A DNA stretch of 64,000 nt, from contig QKWP01001712.1 of the NCBI GenBank assembly GCA_003550325.1, positions 25,240-89,239 on the forward strand, read 5' to 3'. Position 1 is the stretch's first letter, and each line of letters starts with the position of its first letter. This DNA is from Gigaspora rosea (Eukaryota > Glomeromycota > Glomeromycetes > Diversisporales > Gigasporaceae). Below the pieces are notes generated by a model that saw nothing but the letters and a program-made list of their open reading frames with translations, did no database searches and was not told the origin of the DNA. Position numbers and translations under genes: made by a program. This document shows, piece by piece, positions 46,855 through 57,149 of the stretch.

Positions 46855-47800
46855 AAATGTATAGTATTGTTTGTTCAGAGCTAAATATTTATATAAATAT
46901 AATAATTAAAAAAGTTTGCAATTTACTAGATAAAAGCATAGCATTGTTTATCTAAAACTCAATTTTATTTCTTGTACTATAAATTTTATATATGTTCTAA
47001 TTTATGGAATTAATAATAACTTTTGATCCACTAGTCCGTTTTGAATAATTTAACTATTAAAATATTTATCTCAATGAAACGATTCTAACAAGCCCAAAAT
47101 CACTAAAATCCAATACAAGATCCCAAGATCATTCATTACTAAGTAAATTTTTTTACTATTAAATAACTTCTGATCCACTGGGCTGTTTTGAATAATTTAA
47201 ACTACCAAAATGTTTGTCACAGTGAGATGATTCTAACAAGCCCAAAATTGTTAAATTCCAATCACAGGATCAAAGATTGATAAAGATTTATCAATTATTT
47301 AATCAAATTGATTTTATATAAAAAATCAATTTGATTAAATAATTAATAAATCTTTATCAATTTTTGGATCCTATAATTAGAATTTAATGATTTTAGGCTT
47401 GTTAGAATCGTCTCACTGAGACAAACATTTTGGTAGTTAAATCATCCAAAACAGCCTAGTGAATCAAAAGTTATTCAATAGTAAAAAAATTTACCTAGTG
47501 ATGAATGATCTTTGGATTCTGTGATTGGATTTTAACAATTTTGAGCTTGTTAGAATCGTCTCATTAAGACGAACATTTTGATAGTTAAATCATTCAAAAT
47601 GTACTAGTGGATCAAAAGTTATAATCAATTTCTTAAATTGGCCAATTAAAAATAATTTAAAAATTATATAAGTGGACAGACAAAAATTGCAAAGCTGTAT
47701 TTTTGATATTTTAATATGTAATGCATTAAGAAAGTAACTTTTGTATTATGATACGTAGAAACTAAAGGTTCTTCGCTTCGCTTTAGACAAAAAACTATAG
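46855..47800 (+). repeat. Dispersed foldback family, copy 1
   Basis: Starts with CTAGGTAAATGTATAGTATT and includes the paired arms GATCCACTGGGCTGTTTTGA and complement, with a central palindrome at about 47290-47340, and ends near CTTCGCTTCGCTTTAGAC. Words recur in copies at 47868, 29140 (-) and 21735 (-). It encodes no protein. Confidence 0.75.
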
Positions 47801-47867
47801 CTGTTCGAGCTATTTAACTATCTTTATATAATCTAAAAATTGTGAATAATATAATTAACAAAGTATA

Positions 47868-49235
47868 TGACTAGATAAATGCATAGTATTGTTTGTTCAG
47901 AGCTAAATATTTATATAAATATAATAATTAAAAAAGTTTGCTATTTACTAGATAAAAGTATGGCATTGTTTGTCTAAAGTAGTGATACAAATCGATGAAA
48001 ATTTTTCAATCAATTAGTTGATAGATCATTTTATCCAACTAATCGATTAATTGATTTTATTCAACTAATCAATTAGTTGGCAATTAATCGACTAATCGAT
48101 TAATCGATTAGTTGATTAATCAATTGACCAATCGATTAATTGAATAAATAAAAAATGAAACTTGGTAAAATACACATAAGGTAGCAACTGAAAACAGCCA
48201 GGTTGACATTTTTATATGATCAGTTGATTAACCGACCAATTAACTAATCGATTAATTAGTCAATTAATCAATTAGTTGGCCAATCGATTAATCGATTAGT
48301 CAACTAATCGATTAATTGACTAAGTTGGATCTGTAAAATTCAAATCAATTAGTTGTCAACTTTACAAATAATCGATTAATTCGATTTTCGATTTGTATTA
48401 CTAGTCTAAAGCTTAATTTTATTTCTTGTACTATAAATTTTATATATGTTCTGATTTATGGAATTAATAATAACTTTTGATCTGCCAGTCTGTTTTGGAT
48501 GATTTAACTATCAAAATGTTCATCTCAATGAGACAATTTTAACAAGCCCAAATCATTAAAATCCAATTACAGGATCCCAAGATCATTCATCACTAAGTAA
48601 ATTTTTTTACTATTGAATCACTTTTGATCCACTGAACTGTTTTGAATGATTTAATTACCAAAATGTTTGTCTTAGTGAGACGATTCTAACAAGACCAAAA
48701 TTGTTAAATTCCAATTACAGAATCCAAAGATTGATAAAGTTTTACAATCATTTAATCAAATTGATTTTATATATAAAAATCAAATTAATTAAATAATTTA
48801 TCAATCTTTAGATTCTGTGATTGGAATTTAACGATTTTGGGCTTGTTAAAATCGTCTCACTGAAATAAATATTTTGGTAGTAAATCATCCAAAACAGCCT
48901 AGTGGATCAAAAGTTATTTAATAGTAAAAAAATTTACTTAGTGATAAATAATCTTGGAATCCTGTAATTGGAATTTAATAAATTTGGGCTTGTTAGAATC
49001 ATCTTATTATCAAGACAAACATTTTTGATAGTTAAATTATCCAAAACGGACTGGTGAATTAAAAGTTATTATCAGTTTCATAAATTGGCCAATTAAAAAT
49101 AATTTAAAAATCATGTGAGTGGACAGATAAAAAGTACAAAGTTGCATTTTTGATATTTTAATATGTGATGCATCAAGAAAGTAACTTTTGTATCATGGTA
49201 TTAGAACCTAAAAGTCCTTCACTTCACTCTAGACA
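47868..49235 (+). repeat. Dispersed foldback family, copy 2, with insertion
   Basis: Repeats copy 1 from GACTAGATAAATGCATAGTA through CTTCACTTCACTCTAGAC in the same orientation, so the pair forms a tandem of about 1-kb units. The 424-bp hAT element at 47980-48403 accounts for the extra length. Confidence 0.78.
47980..48403. mobile_element. hAT MITE made of ATCGATTA words, 424 bp
   Basis: Ends TAGTGATACAAATCGA and the complement of TAGTAATACAAATCGA are flanked by a perfect 8-bp GTCTAAAG (47972-47979; 48404-48411). Removing it restores alignment with copy 1 of the surrounding repeat, an independent confirmation. The interior is almost entirely ATCGATTA, AATTGACC and ACTAATCGATT words in both orientations. 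Confidence 0.95.
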
Positions 49236-49254
49236 AAAATGTTATAGAATAATT

Positions 49255-49560
49255 AGTTTGCAAATATATTACAAAATAATGTAAAAAATAGTATATATAT
49301 CAAAATTATATGTAAAATAAAAAATATTTTAGTAAAAATAAAAGCAAATACTATTAAATATCTGAAGCTAAAAATTTTTAATTAGGGCCAAGGAACAGAT
49401 GAATTAGATAATTTGATGATCATCAAATTTAAGAATAAATGAATAATTAATTTGTAATTATATTATAAAGTAATATAAAAAATATTATATATATCAAAAT
49501 TATATATAAAATAACAAAAATTTTAGTAAAAATTAAAACAAACATGTTGTATAGTATGCC
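49255..49560. repeat. Direct repeats of AT-rich segment
   Basis: AATATTATATATATCAAAAT and flanks occur at about 49285 and 49480 as a direct pair; between them lies the segment shared with 30840-30965. No gene. Confidence 0.5.
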
Positions 49561-49613
49561 ACAATAGATATTCAACTTGTGAACTATCAAATGAAAAACC
49601 TAATACTTATAAG

Positions 49614-49761
49614 ATATTGGTCATGCAACGATTAATATCATGAAATTTGTTTTGTCAGAGCAAATGATTGGCTGACACATGCCGCTACGCGGCACGTTTC
49701 GACCAATCATTTGTTTCGACAAAACAAATTTTGTAATATTTATCATCGCATGATCCAATAT
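49614..49761. mobile_element. MITE with GC-rich palindromic centre, 148 bp
   Basis: ATATTGGTCATGCAACGATT at the left opposes ATATTGGATCATGCGATGAT at the right; inner arms AAATTTGTTTTGTC and CAAATGATTGG also pair. The centre is GCCGCTACGCGGC, unusually GC-rich for this DNA. Confidence 0.75.
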
Positions 49762-50142
49762 TGATGTTATTGTGCAATTATGATCATGATTTAAAAGTTG
49801 TGATTGGCTAACTGAGTTTTAATTTGGGATTGTTGTGCTTATGTAATAACATACAAAAACAACAATAAAGAAATTTTTTCATGATCATATGAGTTTGCAC
49901 GATAATTGTCAATATTGTTTTAAAAAAATTTATTATGTACATTCTACAAACCTAAAATGATTAAATATGAAGTTGTTTGATTAAATCAACTTGTAAATGA
50001 CAAAGATCAAAAATTAAATCTCTTAAAAAACAACAAATATTGTAATATATAAATTATTAAACCAACAAGTTAAACAACTTTTTACAATTATTGAAATTAA
50101 TAAAGAATAATATTTTTTATTTATAAATAAAACTACTTTGAT
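49762..50142. other. AT-rich spacer
   Basis: No gene or bounded repeat seen. Confidence 0.5.
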
Positions 50143-50468
50143 TCACCACTGGTGATCATCACCGGTAATCTACAATGCATAAAACAAAATAAACAAAAAC
50201 TATTAAATAAAAATCAAATCTTTTAACATTAGGGTAAGGGTAAAGGTTAGAAATTAGGATAGAGCTTTGTATATAGTAAAATTTAGTGAGGAATTTTTTT
50301 TTTGCATAAAAAAAAGTAGTTTCGTAGACAAAATTTTGGGTTAGAAGCAATTTTAGCAATTTTTTAAAAAATTCTTTGTTTTTGTTATGCAAAAATTGAT
50401 CTACATGTTACACCTGATCCTGAATTTTAATTGGTAAATTGATCACTGGTGATGATCACTAGTGGTGA
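50143..50468 (+). mobile_element. Shared-core MITE, copy 4
   Basis: Ends TCACCACTGGTGATCATCA and the complement of TCACCACTAGTGATCATCA. The core words TTAGGGTAAGGGTAAAGGTT, AATTTAGTGAGGAATTTTTT and GTTACACCTGATCCTGAATT match the copies at 11379, 22740 and 25337. The 77-residue - strand frame lies in the core and is also repeat. Confidence 0.75.
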
Positions 50469-50559
50469 TAAATAGCAAATCTCTATTTATAAATATAAAA
50501 ATAAATATATAATTTAAAAATAAATGAAATAAATATAACTATACATTTTTTAATATTCA

Positions 50560-51825
50560 ATTAAAACCAGAAAATAAAGAATTATTTTTGTTTTCTTAAA
50601 TAAATTTTTTATAAAGTTCTTTTAATTCCATTTCTTTATTGTAATTAAAATTATCTGTTTCAATAGTTTGTTGTTTGTTTAGATCAGTTTGATAATTTTG
50701 TTAGATTTGAAATTGTTGCTAGTCGATTTCTAATTGAGTATTTTATTTCATTAATTTCTTGCTATTAATTTTATTTTTTTTGCTCTTTTCTTTTGTATAT
50801 TCTGAATCATTTGTATTATATCCACTTATTTGTAAATTATATTCAGGATTTTCTAAATCATTAATTTCAAGTTTTTGTTTTTTGTTTATATTTTGAACTT
50901 GATCTTCATTATATTTTTATTTTGAGCTTTCAATTTGAGAATTATATTTATCAAGAATATATTGTTTTAAACTTTCTACATTTTTTGTCTTTTTTTTTTA
51001 TTTTTACTTGATGAAACAATAATTTGTTTACTAGAATCAGATTTAGAAATATTAGTTATAACTCAATCATTAATATTATCAATATTTTCAATAGTAGAAA
51101 TTTGTTTATTTTATTTTTTCAAGACTGTCTCCAATAATAATATCCTATTGCAGTATCTTGAAATATTGTTCCTTCAATTTCTAGATTTACTATAACTTTT
51201 TTAGCCTGCTCTAAAGTTGTTTTTCTATTAAATTCAATATCAAAATTTCTATTATTAAAATTTTGTTTATTTCCTTTCTCAAAAATATATATAATATTCT
51301 CTTTTTCAATTCTTGAATTAATAAAATCTCCTTCAAATTTTATTATAAATCTAACTCTTTAAATAAATGCTTCAATATCAATTGAAGAATAATATTCTCT
51401 TAAATTTTTATAAAGGATTTCAATAGGTCCATTAGCAGTTATACAAATATACATTGCAACAATATTTGTTTTCCTATATTTCATATTCATTAGATATTGA
51501 TTTCAATCAGTTAGTCATAAAAAATTTGTCCAACTAATATTTGATCTATAAAAATTATCTAATAAAATTGCTATATCTCGATTATAATTAAATTAATTAT
51601 TATTGTAATTTTCAAATTGTTTGATATTGTCTTTTGGATATATTTCAGGAAATAATTCTTTACAAAGATCACTTTTTTCTGTGTCTTTATTACCATAGAT
51701 ATATATTATGCAAGGCTTCCAAAATTGATTAATTTCTTTTAATAGATTAATTGTTTGTTTTTTAATAGCTCTTGCAATATCTTGTAAACCTTGGGTTGTT
51801 CATTTTTAATTTTTATATTTACAGT
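50560..51825 (-). pseudogene. Rep-like superfamily 3 helicase pseudogene
   Basis: Resembles the helicase domain of replication initiator (Rep) proteins of CRESS-type circular single-stranded DNA replicons. On the - strand four motifs appear in order and with normal spacing: a P-loop-like YGNKDTEKSD near 51668-51700, a Walker B-like AILLDNFY near 51545-51580, a motif C-like ICITANG near 51430-51455, and an Arg-containing motif near 51345-51380. P-loop glycines are replaced by Asp and Glu, and in-frame stops occur between and within motifs, so it cannot work. A long Asn/Lys/Gln/Ser-rich AT-biased tail with more stops runs to about 50560. The Tc1/mariner element starts immediately upstream at 51832. 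Origin could be an integrated viral or plasmid Rep or a Rep-bearing transposon. No restored reading is given. Confidence 0.6.
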
Positions 51826-51831
51826 AGCCTA

Positions 51832-53101
51832 CCATATTATTATGGACACTTTTTGGGTAGCCATCTCTCAAAATCAGATAAATATATGCAGCATGACTTT
51901 AGAATATATGACTAGCTGATCTAATAGTATAATATACTAAAATTTGGTACAATTTCATTAGATAGTGCCAAAGTTATGCAAAAGTTAGTACAAAGTACCA
52001 TTTCCAGGCTTGTATAAAAATTGATTTTCAGAATTTTTTGAATTTTTTTTAAAAAAAATTCACAAAAAATCGATTTTTTGCTCAAATTGGTTCAAATTTC
52101 ATTCAAATGTAGTGTTCACGTTATGCGATATAAAAAAATTATATATACATATAACCAATTAGCAAAAAAAAAACAAATTTTCATTTTAATTTTTTTTTTC
52201 TTACAAAAAATGGGCATGAAGAAAGATTTAACAGAGAGCCATAATTTATAGACTCAAAGAGGTGATTCGCTTCCTATAATAGCAGCTGTAGCTTGTTGTA
52301 GTAAAAGTTTCATAGGAAACATTATAAAGCAATACAGTGAGTTTAGCGCAGAAATTCAAAAAAAAAAGGACTAGTCAACCAAAAACTCTAATACCCTTGG
52401 ATCTTAAAAACCTTAAAGACTTAGTTACAAATAGCAACCGCTATCTCAGCCTTACACAAATAACCAACTTACACAATTGTCAAAGCAAAAAAACAATTTC
52501 TGAGAGTAATATGCGCTGTGCTTTGCACAGTTTGGGCTTGTTCTGTATGTTACTCTCAAAGCCTCTTATTATGGCTGAGAACATAAAAAAAGGTATAAAT
52601 AGGCACTTGGATATCAGAAGTAGTGTGTTGTAGTCGGATGAGACCTATATATATATTTTTCTGGGTTCCCCTGGCATGAACCAAATAAAAAATATAAAAT
52701 CAGTTGCATTAGTAATCTTATAGAGCCAGATGCTCTTGTTAAAAAATTGTGGTATGAAACACCACCGCAGACTGATCGATAGCATCCCAATCAGGTTGAT
52801 GCTTGTATAGAAACTGGAGGCAAACCTATCAAATATTAATATAATTTGTTTTTTTTTTATATAAAAATTTTTTTTAAAAAAAAAAAGAAAATGTAAAATT
52901 ATACTTTTGTACAAATAAAAAAATCAAATTTTTAGAATTTTTGTATAACTTTTGCATGACATAATGAAATTGCATAAAATTTTAGTATGTTGTAACGTTA
53001 GACCAGCTAGTCATGCAATATAAATTTTGTACTATGTTTACTTACCCGATTTTGAGTGATGGATACCCAAAAAGTGTCCATAATAATATGGTAGGCCACT
53101 G
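51832..53101 (+). mobile_element. Tc1/mariner element, 1.27 kb
   Basis: CAGTAGCCTACCATATTATT at the left and the complement of CAGTGGCCTACCATATTATT at the right, with arms extending through GGACACTTTTTGGGTA. TA flanks the left (51830-51831); the right flank is CA, a probable later substitution. The same family as 5324-6432, but with the transposase remnant retained. Confidence 0.88.
52211..52670 (+). pseudogene. Tc1/mariner transposase pseudogene
   Basis: Readable order: ATG at 52211, an N-terminal helix-turn-helix part (IIAAVACCSKSFIGNIIKQY, near 52280-52340), then in another frame (52337-52633) a second DNA-binding part with NRYLSLTQITNLHNC and SNMRCALHSLGLFCMLLSKP, and directly after a stop SDETYIYIF, the first catalytic Asp block of Tc1-type DDE transposases. 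The remaining two catalytic blocks cannot be recognised, so the 3' half is deleted or decayed. Stops and a frameshift confirm a pseudogene. Confidence 0.8.
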
Positions 53102-53240
53102 CATATTCTATCAAGTAACTTAGATAGGAAGAATCTAAAAGAATAGACTATTCAATAAAGCCTTCTAATTTGTGTTATTAAACTAGTGCAGCAGGTTGCA
53201 TTTTCATTTTTGAAAAATAAAATCAGAGTAATATTGATTA
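53102..53240 (-). pseudogene. Rep-like HUH endonuclease fragment
   Basis: Directly right of the Tc1/mariner element the - strand reads LEGFIE preceded by His-Lys (53148-53174), resembling the metal-binding HxQGF(I/V)E motif of HUH endonucleases, with an Asn/Glu/Thr/Cys-containing stretch in an adjacent frame just upstream, as in Rep proteins. A TAG follows it at once. It lies on the same strand and the correct side to be the N-terminal neighbour of the helicase pseudogene at 50560-51825. Too short for certainty; the tyrosine motif is not visible. Confidence 0.42.
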
Positions 53241-53289
53241 CACAATATTAACACTTATATAATTTACAAATTATAAATATTTTAATAAA

Positions 53290-53810
53290 GAGTCTCAATA
53301 GGGCTGCCTAAAAATAAATAAATAATCAAAAAAATCAAAAAAATTTAAAAAACCTAATTTATATTTATTGTAACTCAAGTTGGTTTAGTTAAGCCCCAAT
53401 TCAAGTTTAAATAAACCAAACTAAGTTATTTGAACCTAAGTTGAATTATTTGAACTCAAGTTAACCCAAGTCAGGATCAAGTTAGAATTAAGGAAACCCA
53501 ATTAGATTTGAATAAACCCAAGCTGGGTTCAAATAAACTCAATTTGATTTTAAGTAAACCCAAGTCAGCTCATATGAATCTATAAAAAATTTTTTAAAAC
53601 CTTATTGCTAGTAATTAAATATTTTATTATTTTGCAAATTGCAGCAAAAATTGCAATTAATTGTTTCTATAGTCAATTTTTCAATAGATCTAACTAATAG
53701 TATACATGTTAATAAATTTTTTTTATACTTAGTAACCTGAGAGTTAGAATCAAGTTATTTTTTATGTACTAAAACCGATTCAAACTGGGTTTAACACATG
53801 AAAAATAAAT
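53290..53810. repeat. AACCCAAGTT word cluster
   Basis: The 24-base spaced word AACCCAAGTTGGGTTCAAAT and variants repeat at least ten times between 53355 and 53575, with further copies (CAAACTGGGTTTA) near 53775. This has the look of subterminal repeats of a non-autonomous hAT-like element whose ends I could not define. Confidence 0.5.
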
Positions 53811-53992
53811 TTTTTAATTATTAGTTAATTGTGATTGGTTAATTGCATGGTCATAGTTTAAAATTTTATAATCATTGGGGATTAGTTATAATAGTTTGAA
53901 AGCTTTAAATCAATTAGTTACAAACTTGGCCAACTTTTCTATTACTCGATGTTCAATTTGTATTAAATAAAAATATGAGTAGTTTAGTTTAG
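53811..53992. other. AT-rich spacer
   Basis: Nothing recognised. Confidence 0.4.
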
Positions 53993-54060
53993 TTTATACA
54001 AGTGCACATTACTCAACACCCAAGATCATCGCAGATGCACCAATCAGATGATCTACACTT

Positions 54061-54872
54061 TAGAGATAGGCAAAATGCACTTTTTTGAGCCATGCAATGC
54101 GCATTATACAAAATTTGCACAAGATTCTTATTAATTTATACTATATTTCTGGCAACTTTCATTATAGTAAACTTTCGAAGTATATTTATCAACGAGTTAC
54201 TAGTATAATGAATTTTATTTAATTAAAAATTCTTTATTATAAAACAGATAACTTATGTTACCATTATAATTGTACATAAAGTATATTATTTACACAATAC
54301 ATAAATTGTGAAATAAATATTCATTTTCACTCTCTATTTCTTCATTATCCATTTCGCTACCAGTTTCTTCATTATTTGAATAATCAAGCGATCCTTTATT
54401 GTTACATTCTATTAAAATTTCTTCGTATGAACTAAGAATCTAAGTGAAAAATGAAATAGGGTTGTGTAAATTTAATTATATTAAAATTAAATAAAAAAAT
54501 AGTAACGTGTAATAATAAACAACAGTTGCTTCCTGCCTTCATTTTTTTTTTGCTGTACGTGAAATTAACAGTCTTCAAGAGCCGAAAGCATAAAAAAAAA
54601 ACTATAATTATGCTTCTTCCAAGTGCAGGCTTTTTAATTTTAATCTATGTATGAATAAGTATTTTTGTTTTGATTTTTCCTAGCGCCGTTATCTTTTGGT
54701 AACTTTCAAATGAATCGTGATTATTATCACGATTATCATTTTAACCTTAAAACATGGTTTTATTCAGCAATTTGGATTTATTATTAACTTATTTTGAAAT
54801 TTTTAATCATTAGCATATGTACTTGCATGATTGCATGAATGCATTGCAAGATGCACTTGGTGCCCATCTCTA
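54061..54872 (-). mobile_element. hAT-like element, 812 bp
   Basis: TAGAGATAGGCAAAATGCAC opposes TAGAGATGGGCACCAAGTGC. ATGCA and TGCAC words recur near both ends. Target duplication is not clear. It contains a coding fragment on the - strand. Confidence 0.62.
54286..54440 (-). pseudogene. Acidic C-terminal coding fragment
   Basis: The - strand reads LSSYEEILIECNNKGSLDYS, then a Glu/Asn/Ser-rich tail (SEMDNEEIESENEYLFHN) and a stop at 54287. TCTTAG just upstream could be an acceptor splice site. It is 3' end-like, acidic and low complexity. Its place inside an hAT-like element suggests the end of a transposase gene; a similar acidic repeat occurs reversed at 58600-58690 in another hAT element. 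Confidence 0.4.
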
Positions 54873-55083
54873 CACTAATCAAATGCTTAAAAATTTTTAA
54901 AGCAATAAAACCTTATGTTGGGGCCAGAGCTATGGCCGAAATAGGGCTTTTCTTATACCAAAATTTGCGGAACATCTGTTTTGTTAATGCGCAGTAGACG
55001 GTATCGTAGAGAGTCATGTTAGAAGAGATCTGATTGATGCATCTGCGACGATCTTCATGGTTGCTAGATTTTCTTTATACAAG

Positions 55084-55500
55084 AATGTTATTTTATTTTT
55101 ATGCATATTGCAAATTAAAACTAACAGTCAGCTTTATAAAGAATACAGGCTAAACGGATAAACTTTATCTGGTTTCAAACTAATTTAGATGTTCGGATGT
55201 TTCAAAATTCAGATGATCATGTAAGATTTTAACTAATTTGATGTGAAACATATCTAGCAAATATATACGATTTGCATTTATTCAATTAACTCAATGTATG
55301 GAAATCCTACCCAGTACATTAATATCATCGATTAAAATCATAATAGTTATATGTTGTAACAATGGTAATGAGGGCTTCAGAATTAAAATAAAGGCCATAT
55401 TTCAGAAATAAATAGAAGCAATTTTTATTTCAAAACTTTGAAATCAGAAAATGAGAAGGGGGTATTTGGAGACCCCATTCTAGTGAAAAGAAAACTTGGA
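55084..55500. other. AT-rich spacer
   Basis: No gene or bounded repeat recognised. Confidence 0.5.
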
Positions 55501-55696
55501 AATCATATTTTTTTTATGGATGGACAGGTCCGGTCCAGTCCGGCCTCCCTAATAATACCGGTCTATTAATGTTTTTGGTCTCCAGACTGGTCCTTTGACT
55601 GAAATTTGGGTGACGACACGCGATTAATGACCAATAATATTAATCCATTTATGTAAAATTAAATCTCTGGTCCAGTCTATCCGTCCTAATAAATTA

Positions 55697-55857
55697 CTGT
55701 CACGATGTCCAATTGATTTCAATTTTTTTTGGACATATGACCAATTGATATGTCCAAAAAAAATTACTAGGTTGGCATGTCACAATGTTCAATTGAAATT
55801 GGACATATGTCCAAAAAACATTGAAATCAATTTGGACATTGTGACCTGCTATCCCTG
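55697..55857. mobile_element. hAT-like MITE copies, one partial
   Basis: CTAGGTTGGCATGTCACAAT (55769) to GCTATCCCTGG (55857) is a copy of the 2249-2369 MITE; 55697-55768 is part of another in which the left end is missing. Self-complementary throughout. Confidence 0.65.
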
Positions 55858-56030
55858 GTTCTCATAAATTCTGAGACAACTAATAAAAATTATTTCGGCC
55901 AAATTCGATAAGTTTTTGAATTCGAACTGGATTTCGGCATTACAGTAATTCGATAACACCGAATTCAATAACTTATCGAATTCGGCCAATCAATTTTTAT
56001 CAGTTGTTCCAGAATTTATGAGAACAGCTG
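55858..56030. mobile_element. TA-target foldback MITE, copy 1 (5' truncated)
   Basis: Right end GAATTTATGAGAACAGCTG with TA at 56031-56032; the left end lacks the first bases, starting at TTCTCATAAATTCTG where the preceding MITE abuts. Arms include AATTCGATAAGTTTTTGAAT-type sequence. Confidence 0.65.
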
Positions 56031-56154
56031 TAATGCTTATTGGTCCAGTCCCAAAAACGGACCTGACCTTTAACCGTCCAATTGGCCAGCAGAGAGAATT
56101 AAATCAAATGACATCGGTAATTGAAATGAGTGATATATTTTTTACAGCTGTTTT

Positions 56155-56296
56155 ATAAATTCTGGAACAACTGAAAAAAATTGCCGATAAGTACAGAGTC
56201 ATAATCAATAAGTACCCGACTTCAGCCGAGCTCAGAAACTTATCGATTTGGTCATCGGCAATTTTTCAATTGTTCCAGAATTTATGAATACAGCTG
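56155..56296. mobile_element. TA-target foldback MITE, copy 2, 142 bp
   Basis: CAGCTGTTTTATAAATTCTG and complement, flanked by TA (56153-56154; 56297-56298). Palindromic over its length. CAGCTGTT termini link it to 55858-56030 and 57299-57521. Confidence 0.82.
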
Positions 56297-56519
56297 TAAT
56301 AATATTAATTAGCTATTTGAAGGCCGGTCCGAACTGGTCTAAGGACCGAGGACCGGTTAAAAAAACCAGTTCTTATTTGGTCTTTTCAGGACTGAACTAT
56401 CACTAATTTTTTGAATGTTACTCTTAATAAAAATATACTAAAAAAATAATTAGTTTAATATCATTTAATGAGATGGTTCGAATAATATTAAAAGTATTTG
56501 GCTCTGCTTCACAAAAAAA

Positions 56520-56635
56520 AAATATCTTGCAAACTATCGATCAGAATCACATTCTTTTGGTATCATTCGATTCGTCTCGATGGAGGATCGAATGGTACCA
56601 AAATAATGTGATTCTGATCGATAGTTTGCGAGATG
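56520..56635. mobile_element. Short foldback, 115 bp
   Basis: CTTGCAAACTATCGATCAGA pairs with its complement near the right end, and TGGTATCATTCGATTCGTCTC pairs inside. The loop word is shared with the hairpin in the Harbinger-like element near 30430 and 30630. Confidence 0.65.
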
Positions 56636-56639
56636 CTTA

Positions 56640-56890
56640 ATTTTTTGCGAAGAAAGTTTTTCCAATTTCGTCTCTTTCCCAGCACCAAGCCTATTTACAA
56701 ATTACTTTTCAAAAAGCGTTATTTTCCACTAAAAAATTCAATGTACGCATCATAATCTGCGCATAAATCTAATTTTATTGCAGAAACATATGCAATAGTA
56801 TAATTAATATCGGGATGATGCTGAAATTTTGATCTATTTTGATATGAAATTTTAAAATTTTTTTGGGGTGTTTTCGTTTTTGTCTTATAG
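56640..56890 (-). other. Possible coding exon remnant
   Basis: The - strand frame 56719-56890 reads KTKTKTPQKNFKISYQNRSK and continues DINYTIAYVSAIKLDLCADY before the stop at 56719. Right of 56898 the frame runs into an hAT MITE, so only this part could be genuine. It looks protein-like, but I do not recognise it. Confidence 0.25.
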
Positions 56891-56897
56891 AGTAAAG

Positions 56898-57149
56898 CAG
56901 TGTTGTCACTTGGACGTGTCCATACTATGTTTTTTGTCCAACGTCCAAAATTGTCCAAAATCGTCCAAGCCTATGTCCCATGTTTAACTAATCAAGAAAG
57001 TAATTTAAAAAAATATATAATTATATATTTTTTTAGGTGCTGGACTCATTGGTGAAAAAATTAAAATAGATTATCTTAATAAAATTTTAAGTAATTTTAA
57101 TTTGAAAAAATGTCCAAAATGTCCAAAAAACGACCAAGTGACAACACTG
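56898..57149. mobile_element. hAT MITE, 252 bp
   Basis: CAGTGTTGTCACTTGGACGT and the complement of CAGTGTTGTCACTTGGTCGT are flanked by GAGTAAAG (56890-56897) and GAGTAAGG (57150-57157), 7 of 8 matching. TGTCCAAAAT-type words repeat at both ends. CAGTGTTG is a classical hAT terminus. Confidence 0.88.

Larger units (their letters stand above)
54003..55073. mobile_element. MULE-like TIR element with nested insertion
   Basis: The 10-bp TTTATACAAG at 53993-54002 and 55074-55083 is a candidate target duplication. Inward of each end lies a shared inverted stretch AAGATCATCGCAGATGCA and CCAATCAGAT. A 9-10-bp target suggests Mutator-like, but the outermost 18-25 bases do not match each other well. 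An hAT-like element (54061-54872) is nested. Confidence 0.6.
55519..56402. mobile_element. Candidate hAT-like element made of GGTCCGG words
   Basis: TATGGATGGACAGGTCC at the left and the complement of TAGTGATAGTTCAGTCC at the right bracket clusters of GGTCCAGTCCGG, ACCGGTC and GGTCCGAACTGG words. Flanks ATTTTTTT and ATTTTTTG agree at 7 of 8. Three small MITEs are nested inside. The same words occur in the ends of the 57769-60961 element. Confidence 0.5.
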
